Of a stretch of 55,940 nt of DNA, positions 15,617 to 26,646 are shown in pieces. A model generated the notes under the pieces. The model ran no database searches. It was not told the origin of the DNA and worked only from the letters and a program-made list of their open reading frames with translations. Origin of the DNA: an uncultured Candidatus Actinomarina sp. GTDB taxonomy: Bacteria > Actinomycetota > Acidimicrobiia > Actinomarinales > Actinomarinaceae. The position numbers and the translations under genes were made by a program. The first letter of the stretch is position 1. Every line of letters begins with the position of its first letter. The stretch spans positions 1-55,940 of the forward strand of contig CABXDL010000006.1 of assembly GCA_902510995.1 (NCBI GenBank). The letters run 5' to 3'.

Positions 15617-16483
15617 TTACCTAATCTCATTAAGAACACTCTCCTTATGGGTCAATGGTAACCAATGTCCTGCACCTTTTACTTCTTTAATAGTAATGTC
15701 TGAGCCTAAATTATTTAATCGGTTACTCATTTTATCTGTCAACTTAACTGCAACATCTAATTCACCATAGAGAAATGTAACTGGTGTTTTTACTTTCTTC
15801 CTCCATTCACTACTTAACTCAATGTTCAAATCTATATTTGAATACCAACAAATGGGCTGGTATAAAGAGTGTCCTTTAAAATGGTCTATGTAATTGTAAA
15901 TCGTAGTATCGTCAACAACTAACTTCCTTGCTTTTCCGTGAGTAAATAATTTTTGTAGTGATAAATCAGGTTGTCCTATTTTTGTAAAAACATCTCTATA
16001 AGCTAATCTAAAGAAAGAATCTAGATTTAAATCAATTTCCTCTGCAGATTTTTTTGGATTTTGAAATGAAGTAATATAGTGATCTTCAAGATTAAATTTC
16101 AAATTATTATAAATATTTGAACCAGGAAACTCATCACCACCACATATAGATACAAAATTTTTAACACTTATATTTTTTCTTGATACTACTGCCCAGCCAA
16201 CAATTGATCCCCAGTCGTGTCCTACAATTGTTAATTCATTATCTAAATTTAATTCTTTAACTAACTCTTCTATATCTAGTGCTAAACACTCAATATTAAA
16301 ATCAATAGCAAGTGAATTATTTAATTCTGATAAAGGATATCCTCTCTGTTCAGGTACAGTTACTCTTTTATTGTTTATAATAAGATCTTTTTTAATTTCA
16401 TCCCAAAAATACATATTCGATGGGAACCCATGCAACAAAAGAACATCACTCCCCTCGCCTTCAATGGTGTGTGCTAATTTCAT
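15617..16483 (-). CDS. Alpha/beta hydrolase, epoxide hydrolase/haloalkane dehalogenase-like
   Basis: The product is 288 residues with an oxyanion-hole block LLHGFPSNMYFWDEI and a nucleophile elbow VGHDWGS. An Asp nucleophile at the elbow places it with epoxide hydrolases and dehalogenases rather than Ser esterases. The acid region is FLYGELDVAV and the catalytic His is GAGHWLPLTHKE. No cap-domain detail is clear enough to choose a substrate. It overlaps the SURF1 gene by 4 bases, so it is co-transcribed with it. Confidence 0.82.
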   Translation of the reverse strand: MKLAHTIEGEGSDVLLLHGFPSNMYFWDEIKKDLIINNKRVTVPEQRGYPLSELNNSLAIDFNIECLALDIEELVKELNLDNELTIVGHDWGSIVGWAVVSRKNISVKNFVSICGGDEFPGSNIYNNLKFNLEDHYITSFQNPKKSAEEIDLNLDSFFRLAYRDVFTKIGQPDLSLQKLFTHGKARKLVVDDTTIYNYIDHFKGHSLYQPICWYSNIDLNIELSSEWRKKVKTPVTFLYGELDVAVKLTDKMSNRLNNLGSDITIKEVKGAGHWLPLTHKESVLNEIR

Positions 16484-17139
16484 ATAAGCTTATTTTTTCT
16501 TAAAATCACAATACTTAAACATATAGCAAAAAAGAGCCATTGAATAGAATAACTCATATGTGGAGGACTATAACCTGTATTTAAAGGAGCACACTCAATA
16601 CCTACACCACAGTTTGAGGTTAAATGGACATATTTATCCGATAACTTAATAATTTGATCTTTTTCAATAAAGTTCTTATCAATACGAAAGATATATTCAG
16701 AACTTATTATGTCATCTTGACCTATAGGTGACTTTATATCATAATTTAGTAAGAAACCATCAAACCCATATGTAAAGTTTCCTATTTCGAACCTTGCATT
16801 TTCTAATGGTATCCATCCATGATTAACTGTTAAATGTGTATTATTTTGATCTTTATAAATAGCAATGATGTGATAACCAGAGATTCCATTGTAAACTCTT
16901 GAACGTAGTTTATAATAATCGACAAGTTTAAATGCCCCGTTTAATTTTATAAATGTATCACTTGTAGTTAAATTTATTTCATCAATGTTTATTAACTCTT
17001 GATTATTTTCATCATACGATAAGTTTTTATTAGTTTGATATCTATCGAATTGCCAATATGAAAGAATTAAAAATATAATAACAACCATAGAGCCAAAATA
17101 GAATAGATTCTTATGAGGAATACTTTTTAATTTGTCCAA
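16480..17139 (-). CDS. SURF1-family cytochrome oxidase assembly protein
   Basis: The product is 219 residues with two membrane helices at the ends (LFYFGSMVVIIFLILSYWQFDRYQTN and MSYSIQWLFFAICLSIVIL) and an external domain between them. The WQFDRYQTNK segment, VNHGWIPL and HMSYSIQW are the three SURF1 signatures. SURF1 proteins help insert haem a into cytochrome c oxidase. No oxidase gene is nearby. Its start overlaps the end of the gamma-glutamyltransferase-like gene by 13 bases. Confidence 0.85.
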   Translation of the reverse strand: MDKLKSIPHKNLFYFGSMVVIIFLILSYWQFDRYQTNKNLSYDENNQELINIDEINLTTSDTFIKLNGAFKLVDYYKLRSRVYNGISGYHIIAIYKDQNNTHLTVNHGWIPLENARFEIGNFTYGFDGFLLNYDIKSPIGQDDIISSEYIFRIDKNFIEKDQIIKLSDKYVHLTSNCGVGIECAPLNTGYSPPHMSYSIQWLFFAICLSIVILRKNKLI

Positions 17140-18560
17140 CTTATATCCCCCCTTCTTTTGTCTCCATATGCAACTACATCATCATTTATACCAGTAACAC
17201 AAACACCACCAAAATACATATCATTTGGATTAGTAAAAGTAACATTTATATTTTCTTCAATTGATTCTGGTTCTGCTCTTACTGATTTATCTTGATTCAC
17301 ATGAAATCTTGGTTTTGATATAGCAGAAGCCCAATCATTATTATTTATATAATTATTTATCACTTGAGCTAAAGCTGTACTTATTCTATCCGCACCCGGT
17401 GATCCTAATGCATAAATTGACTCCTTGTTTGAAACAATAAGTGGGCTCATGTTTGAAATTAATCGTTCATTATATGTATTACCTAAAAAACCTTGGGGGT
17501 TTAATTCAATTTCTCCAAGAGAGTTGTTAAAAAACATACCTGTACGTTTACAAATAACTCCAGAACCATAACCACTTGAAAATGTAATTGAGTAATGGTT
17601 GTTATCAGTATCTGAAGTACTGATTTGAATTGTTGAAGGTGATGAACTTAATTTTTCTATTTCTTGTTTTACAAGACTACTTCTATTTTCAAATATTTCA
17701 AAATTTTGTTTCCTTTCAAGATATACATTTAGTAATGTTTCTTCTAAATTATCAGTAGATGATGTTAAAGCATTAAGGTACTTTAATACCATTAATCCTC
17801 CTATAGAGGGTCCTTTATGTCCGTATATTTTTATATTATTAAATTTATGTTCAAAAATAGAATCATGGATTAATTCATAAGAATTAAAATCATCAAAAGT
17901 AGCATGACCTCCACCTTCGTTAATTGTTTTAGTTAATTCTTTTGCGATATCACCAGAATTAAAGTCTTCAAAACCATTATTTGACATATGTGCATAAGTA
18001 TCAGCTAATTTCTCTAATTTGATAATTCCATTATCTAAACCGTCTTCTTTCAATACTTTAAATGTTTTCAATGCTTCATCGTTAATTGAAAATAAAGAAT
18101 CTAATGTATAACCTAAATATTCTTTTGAAGTTTCATTTAGTTTAAAACCATCTTTTGCAATTGATACTGGATATTCAAATAAAACTTCTAAAGGTAGTGA
18201 AGCTTTTTTTTGGTATATATATTCCATTAATTTATATATTCCTGGAATAGCAAATGTATTTACTCCCGTGCATGTTTCAACATAACCTCCATATGCAATA
18301 GCTATTTTATTTTGGCTTACATCATCTCCCCCAAATTTCTTAGGTGCTACAAAATAAGCATCAACTGTTTGAGCTGAATTTACATCACTATCAAAGAAAG
18401 TTAACAACCCACCTGATGTAGGTGTAATAACGCCTAAATCAGCCACCATAGAGGTTAAAATGCTAGTTATTAGTAAATCTGCAGCATTCGGGTTTAAATC
18501 AGAAATAGCTTTAGCTGCATCTAAAGACTGCATTGATGTACTTGATAAAGAAACTTTCAC
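17127..18560 (-). CDS. Gamma-glutamyltransferase-like N-terminal nucleophile hydrolase
   Basis: The product is 477 residues, shorter than the 530-580 usual for GGT. Matching blocks are DAAKAISDLNPNAADLLITS, TGVNTFAIPG, TINEGGGHATFDDF, the late YGSGVICKRTGMFFNNSLGE and SNMSPLIV followed by ALGSPGADRI. The autoprocessing Thr region reads QISTSDTDNNHYSITFSS, where GGT has TTH.SV.D..G; Thr is present but the next residues differ. There is no signal peptide, so a cytoplasmic place is likely. It starts with GTG, and 43 bases separate it from the divergent hydrolase gene. Confidence 0.8.
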   Translation of the reverse strand: MKVSLSSTSMQSLDAAKAISDLNPNAADLLITSILTSMVADLGVITPTSGGLLTFFDSDVNSAQTVDAYFVAPKKFGGDDVSQNKIAIAYGGYVETCTGVNTFAIPGIYKLMEYIYQKKASLPLEVLFEYPVSIAKDGFKLNETSKEYLGYTLDSLFSINDEALKTFKVLKEDGLDNGIIKLEKLADTYAHMSNNGFEDFNSGDIAKELTKTINEGGGHATFDDFNSYELIHDSIFEHKFNNIKIYGHKGPSIGGLMVLKYLNALTSSTDNLEETLLNVYLERKQNFEIFENRSSLVKQEIEKLSSSPSTIQISTSDTDNNHYSITFSSGYGSGVICKRTGMFFNNSLGEIELNPQGFLGNTYNERLISNMSPLIVSNKESIYALGSPGADRISTALAQVINNYINNNDWASAISKPRFHVNQDKSVRAEPESIEENINVTFTNPNDMYFGGVCVTGINDDVVAYGDKRRGDISWTN

Positions 18561-18603
18561 ACATATATTTTAGTTTATAAACCAATTATGCAACAATGTA
18601 AAT

Positions 18604-19518
18604 GTGCAACCAATTGTTAAAAAATTTGATAATAATATATATCAAATTGATGTATTAATGGAAGGTAAAGAAGGCAGGCTAGCTTGCTATTACATTGATT
18701 CTAAAGATCCAATACTAATTGAGGTTGGACCATCAAAATCATTCCCGTATCTTGTATCTGCTTTAGAGAGTTTAGGTATACAAAATATAACAAGATCCGC
18801 AATAACACATCTTCATCTTGATCACGTAGGTGGTATTGGGCATGTTGTTAGTAAATATAAGAATCATTTTGTGCATGTACATGAATTAGGAGTAAAGCAC
18901 CTACCTAATCCAGAGAGATTATGGAACGCCGTTGCCGAAATTTATACTGATGAATGGCTTACTAATAATTGGGGAAAAATAAAACCTACACCTATAGAAA
19001 ATATTAAAACTTTAAATGATGGTCATGAATTTAACCTTGATAAAAATAGAAAATTAAAGTCTTTATATAGTCCAGGACATGCAAAACACCACTATACATT
19101 TTATGATTCTGAATCTGGGACTATATTTATGGGAGACACTCTAGGCTTAATTTATCCTCATGGTGATTTTATACAACCAAACTTGCCTCCTCCGGATTTT
19201 AATAAAGATATACTATTTCAATCTTTAGAGAAAATATATAGTTTAGATTTAAAACAAATAGCAATAGCTCATTTTGGGTTACATTTAAATCCTTATGAGT
19301 TAATTGATAACGCTTATAAAAGTATTAACGAATGGATAATGTTTATTAATAACTTACCAAACACGAGTAATGATGAAGCAGCTGAATTATTAAAAAATTG
19401 GGTAGTAAATAATTATGAGAGTTTGAATGTAGATAGTGAAACAATACAAAACTATATAAGCAATTCTCATTTCTTGATGCAAGTTGCTGGAATAAGAAAT
19501 TATTTAAGTAGCAACTAA
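18604..19518 (+). CDS. Metallo-beta-lactamase-fold hydrolase
   Basis: The product is 304 residues. The di-metal motif THLHLDHVGG is at residues 82-91, with further ligands in SPGHAKHHYTF, FMGDT and IAHFG. This is the glyoxalase II-like or phosphohydrolase branch of the superfamily; the substrate cannot be inferred. Start is GTG 18604 without a clear ribosome binding site. The stop overlaps the convergent glycosylase gene by 4 bases. Confidence 0.82.
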   Translation: MQPIVKKFDNNIYQIDVLMEGKEGRLACYYIDSKDPILIEVGPSKSFPYLVSALESLGIQNITRSAITHLHLDHVGGIGHVVSKYKNHFVHVHELGVKHLPNPERLWNAVAEIYTDEWLTNNWGKIKPTPIENIKTLNDGHEFNLDKNRKLKSLYSPGHAKHHYTFYDSESGTIFMGDTLGLIYPHGDFIQPNLPPPDFNKDILFQSLEKIYSLDLKQIAIAHFGLHLNPYELIDNAYKSINEWIMFINNLPNTSNDEAAELLKNWVVNNYESLNVDSETIQNYISNSHFLMQVAGIRNYLSSN

Positions 19519-19916
19519 GAGTATCTATACCAATCAGGTTTTAAATTTATCTTCTCCTCAATTCTTTTTCTAATAATCTTTAAATCTTTATTTTTAGGTT
19601 TCCAATCATTGTATAAATATTTAGGCCATTGAGATTTATTAAATTTTCTTTTCGGATCTGGATTCATCCCCCTTCTTTTCATCTCTTTTACTAACAGTGA
19701 ATATCTTTTATCTAGGTACATACCTTTATTATAAAAAAAAGTAACATGTCCTTTGTTTAACGTAAATACATCAGGTATATTATTTTTAGTTTTTAACCAA
19801 TTTTTTGATTTAATAGATCGTTGTAGAGAACTTCCAACCATAAATATCTCACGATATTCAGCTACTAGATGTTGATCACTTAATTCTTTCGGATTAACTA
19901 AGTTAATTCTTGTCAT
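19515..19916 (-). CDS. Pyrimidine dimer DNA glycosylase, T4 endonuclease V-like
   Basis: The product is 133 residues and close in pattern to phage T4 DenV. The N-terminus MTRINLVNPKELSDQHLVAEYRE keeps Thr 2 (the catalytic N-terminal amine after Met removal), Arg 3, Arg 22 and the catalytic Glu 23. GHVTFFYNKGMYLDKR and the final KPDWYRY also match DenV's GHVTFFYDK and RPTWYKY. It would cut cyclobutane pyrimidine dimers, suiting a sunlit-ocean organism. Viral ancestry is likely by family distribution. It abuts the membrane protein gene. Confidence 0.93.
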   Translation of the reverse strand: MTRINLVNPKELSDQHLVAEYREIFMVGSSLQRSIKSKNWLKTKNNIPDVFTLNKGHVTFFYNKGMYLDKRYSLLVKEMKRRGMNPDPKRKFNKSQWPKYLYNDWKPKNKDLKIIRKRIEEKINLKPDWYRYS

Positions 19917-20315
19917 TTAATAATTATTAGAGTTTTCAATTTTCTTTTTAATGAAGTAAAAAACAGGAGCACCTAGAAATTCAGCAGGATAAGCCATTAT
20001 TACAAACAACGAAATATTAAGGCCATCAACTAATATTCCATATGTACGCATAACAGCAAAAAGTATAAATATAATTATTAACGTGTTTATATGTTCTAAA
20101 TTATTTGTACCTAAATATTTAAAACCTAAAATTATCGTAAATAAATAAACAATACTTGGATAAGTTATAAAATTTATAAAACCGTAACTTTCACCTGGAT
20201 AAATATCATAAAATTCAAAAGCTATTTCACTTAAAAAATTTACTAGGATCAATAGTCCAGTTAGTAAAATAATCATAAAAATAATAAGAAATCTTAACAC
20301 TTTTGAATAATCCAT
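19917..20315 (-). CDS. Small four-helix membrane protein of unknown function
   Basis: The product is 132 residues with about four hydrophobic helices: LRFLIIFMIILLTGLLILV near residues 7-25, IVYLFTIILGF near 55-65, TLIIIFILFAVMRTYGIL near 78-95 and LFVIMAYPAEFLGAPVFYF near 103-122. A motif NLEHINT sits between helices. No family is recognised with confidence. It is followed directly by the UV glycosylase gene on the same strand, so the two may share a transcript. It starts 29 bases downstream of the terminator at 20345-20362. Confidence 0.65.
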   Translation of the reverse strand: MDYSKVLRFLIIFMIILLTGLLILVNFLSEIAFEFYDIYPGESYGFINFITYPSIVYLFTIILGFKYLGTNNLEHINTLIIIFILFAVMRTYGILVDGLNISLFVIMAYPAEFLGAPVFYFIKKKIENSNNY

Positions 20316-20339
20316 TATTTCATTATATATAAAAAATAG

Positions 20340-20362
20340 AAAAACCCCTGATTTCTCAGGGG
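20340..20362 (-). terminator. Intrinsic terminator copy next to the 5S fragment
   Basis: Reading the minus strand, CCCCTGA pairs with TCAGGGG around a GAAA tetraloop (plus positions 20345-20362) and is followed by a run of five T. It closely resembles the terminator after the complete 5S gene at 21514-21535. It appears to be the original rrn terminator, now displaced with the 5S fragment. Confidence 0.85.
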
Positions 20363-20370
20363 CTCTTCAA

Positions 20371-20441
20371 TAAAAGTCGGCGGTGTTCTACTCTCCCAGA
20401 GGGTTGCCCCTCAAGTACCATCGACGCTAGTGGACTTTACT
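20371..20441 (-). pseudogene. Displaced 3' fragment of the 5S rRNA gene
   Basis: These 71 bases are identical to 21542-21612, which is the 3' part of the complete 5S gene plus a few bases beyond it. At 20442 the match stops abruptly (AACG versus TCCG). The 5' half of 5S is missing, so it cannot make a working 5S. Exact identity implies a recent event or continuing gene conversion. Together with the intact gene it brackets the two lipoprotein genes as a direct repeat. Confidence 0.93.
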
Positions 20442-20566
20442 AACGAAATTGGTAGGTATACAGTACCCTCATGTGCATACAGCGAATATAGGTAATAGTT
20501 GTACGAGTTTTTTCTTTAGTTTTTAGTAATTACGTAATCTGTTCATACTCAATATAAGGAAATAAC
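20442..20566. other. Non-coding left arm of the 5S-bounded island
   Basis: These 125 bases contain no convincing reading frame on either strand, no tRNA and no recognisable promoter. They begin exactly where the 5S fragment ends and stop at the first repeat copy. The content is unlike any sequence on the other side of the intact 5S gene, so this is island-specific DNA or decayed sequence. Confidence 0.5.
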
Positions 20567-20623
20567 AAAAAAAATAGTCGCATAATAGTCGCACTATTTT
20601 TACTACAATTATTTTATGAAACT
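20567..20623 (+). repeat. Repeat copy A, heading the first lipoprotein gene
   Basis: After an A-run, TAGTCGCATAATAGTCGCAC contains the unit TAGTCGCA twice, followed by a shared tract up to the ATG and the first codons (20575-20623). Copy B (20997-21046) differs by three substitutions and one extra T. The tract could hold the promoter, but no -10/-35 pair is clear. The ATG has no Shine-Dalgarno sequence. Confidence 0.85.
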
Positions 20624-20999
20624 TTTTCGTTTTATGTTATTGGCAATTATGTTAATGTCTTGTTCATCTTTTCAAGCAAATAATACAGAAGAAGTAATTT
20701 CAGAGGAAGTATGGCACTGGTGTGTTGGCAACCATAGATATATTTCCTACAACTATGACTACTTGTGGAAAGATGAAGATTTGAGAAATGAAGAAATTGA
20801 TTATACCGAGATACATAAACTTTTTAGCACTTTACTCGCTGCTTTTGATCTTTCTAAAACCCAGCAACTAATAGAAAATAATAACCTAAATTATTCAAAT
20901 CTTCTAGAATCTGAATTTTATACAGCACTTCAAGTCAAAGAAGAAGCACATTTAGAAATTTGTACAATATGGTTTAATATGAATAATCCAAATAAATAA
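20616..20999 (+). CDS. Putative lipoprotein, paralogue 1
   Basis: The product is 127 residues. It has a lipoprotein signal peptide (MKLFRFMLLAIMLMSC) with the lipid-attached Cys at 16. The mature part is acidic and has two further cysteines: WHWC at 36 and ICTIW at 116, which could form a disulphide outside the membrane. The same three-Cys plan and the C(T/K)IW ending occur in the next gene, so they are paralogues. No known family is recognised. Its stop codon lies inside repeat copy B. Confidence 0.75.
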   Translation: MKLFRFMLLAIMLMSCSSFQANNTEEVISEEVWHWCVGNHRYISYNYDYLWKDEDLRNEEIDYTEIHKLFSTLLAAFDLSKTQQLIENNNLNYSNLLESEFYTALQVKEEAHLEICTIWFNMNNPNK

Positions 21000-21046
21000 T
21001 CGCATAATACTCACACTATTTTTACTACAATTATTTTTATGAAACT
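20997..21046 (+). repeat. Repeat copy B, heading the second lipoprotein gene
   Basis: TAATCGCATAATACTCACAC and the following tract match copy A (20575-20623) with three substitutions and one inserted T. The match continues through the ATGAAACT gene start. The copy begins on the stop codon of the first lipoprotein gene. The distance from A to B is 422 bases, about the same as from B to C. Confidence 0.85.
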
Positions 21047-21410
21047 AAAATATGTTATCTTATTTGCAATTATATTAACTTCTTGTACAACCACTGATCT
21101 AGCAACAGATAATCAAATAGATTGGTGTATTTCTAGATCACGTAGTATTAATTTTGTAGCTAATTCTGTATCAGGAAAAAGTTCAGATACGAAGTCTGAA
21201 ACAATAAATTTAATTATATATTGGGAAACAGCCTTGAACCGAGTCGCAAAAAATATGGAAATTGATCCCGATGATGTATTAAATATTGATTATAATACAA
21301 TTGACCCAAATTCCTTATTTCAAGACTTTCAAAATTTGCTAGAAGAAGATGGTGAAGATTTTATGCGTGCTTCTAGAGTTTGTAAAATTTGGGAAGAACT
21401 TTCAAATTAA
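21039..21410 (+). CDS. Putative lipoprotein, paralogue 2
   Basis: The product is 123 residues. The signal peptide MKLKYVILFAIILTSC places the lipid-modified Cys at 16. The mature domain has Cys at 30 (IDWC) and 115 (VCKIWEEL), in the same relative places as paralogue 1. The middle is acidic and helical-looking, without transmembrane segments. Sequence between the conserved cysteines has diverged strongly from paralogue 1 even though the upstream repeat is nearly unchanged. Function unknown. Confidence 0.75.
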   Translation: MKLKYVILFAIILTSCTTTDLATDNQIDWCISRSRSINFVANSVSGKSSDTKSETINLIIYWETALNRVAKNMEIDPDDVLNIDYNTIDPNSLFQDFQNLLEEDGEDFMRASRVCKIWEELSN

Positions 21411-21416
21411 TTTTCT

Positions 21417-21444
21417 AAAAAAATAGTCGCATAATAGTCGCACT
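21417..21444 (+). repeat. Repeat copy C, after the second lipoprotein gene, with no gene behind it
   Basis: This copy is identical to copy A over 25 or more bases (A-run plus TAGTCGCATAATAGTCGCACT) and then diverges. No reading frame follows. It may mark a third unit lost by deletion, or the boundary of the unit. An inverted repeat, TTTTCAA (21451-21457) with TTGAAAA (21466-21472), lies just after it. Confidence 0.85.
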
Positions 21445-21513
21445 TTCTATTTTTCAATAATATCGTTGAAAATTATTAGATAATATTTTATTAAAAATTA
21501 CACTATAAAAATG

Positions 21514-21535
21514 AAAAACCCCTGATAAACAGGGG
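21514..21535 (-). terminator. rRNA operon terminator
   Basis: On the minus strand, CCCCTG pairs with CAGGGG (plus 21519-21535), followed by TTTTTC, about 10 bases after the 5S 3' end. The plus strand also carries a short T-run after the hairpin, so it could stop transcripts of the convergent lipoprotein genes. Confidence 0.9.
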
Positions 21536-21545
21536 CTTTTCTAAA

Positions 21546-21662
21546 AGTCGGCGGTGTTCTACTCTCCCAGAGGGTTGCCCCTCAAGTACCATCGACGCTA
21601 GTGGACTTTACTTCCGTGTTCGGAATGGGAACGGGTGTATCCCCACTGCTATCACCACCGCA
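21546..21662 (-). rRNA. rrf: 5S ribosomal RNA
   Basis: About 117 bases, beginning CGGTGGTGATAGCAGTGGGG and containing the typical CCCATTCCGAACACGGAAGT core. It ends ACACCGCC near the terminator, pairing with the 5' end. It lies last in the 16S-23S-5S operon. Its 3' 66 bases, plus about 5 bases beyond, are duplicated at 20371-20441. Ends are set by pairing and are accurate to a few bases. Confidence 0.95.
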
Positions 21663-21686
21663 ATTCTTTAAACTTTTTAAACATTC

Positions 21687-21698
21687 TATAGCAAGCGC
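21687..21698 (-). other. 3' arm of the 23S processing stem
   Basis: TATAGCAAGCGC on the plus strand is the exact reverse complement of 24794-24805 on the other side of the 23S gene. In the transcript the two arms would form the long helix cut by RNase III to release pre-23S. Confidence 0.8.
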
Positions 21699-21713
21699 GC
21701 TTACTCAGCATTC

Positions 21714-26438
<4,725 letters not shown>

Positions 26439-26646
26439 AAATCTTTGAATTTTAATCTGACCAAAGAATCAACATGGGTTTTATCCCATATTATGGTTAA
26501 AAACCATAACCAACTTTTTCCTAAAAAGTTGACAAAAAAAGAGTGCTAGAAAATTAATTCTGCACTACCGGCGTTCATACTCTACTCAGTTGTCAAAAAG
26601 CCAAATTTCTTAATTATTAGAGTAACACTAATAGGTTTAAAGTGTA
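26439..26646 (-). promoter_or_regulatory. rRNA operon promoter region and structured leader
   Basis: Between tyrS and 16S lie, in transcription order, several elements. A weak promoter candidate is TTTAAA-N16-TAATAA (plus 26641-26614). A boxA-like GGCTTTTTGACA (26602-26591) follows, then CAACTGAGTAGAGTAT (26592-26577), which pairs with the 16S-23S spacer. Three perfect inverted repeats come last: CAACTTTTT/AAAAAGTTG (26511-26531), TTATGGTT/AACCATAA (26491-26509) and ATGGG/CCCAT (26474-26489). The pairing element shows that transcription starts upstream of 26592. The promoter hexamers are uncertain. Confidence 0.65.

Noticed and set aside
20567-21444. CRISPR array
   Set aside because: Only three repeat copies, spaced by over 400 bases with genes between, and no cas genes.
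26591-26596. TTGACA (minus strand) as the -35 of the rRNA promoter
   Set aside because: It lies next to the arm that pairs with the 16S-23S spacer, so it must be transcribed; no -10 follows at 16-18 bases, and the same GGCTTTTTGA context recurs in the spacer as a boxA-like element.
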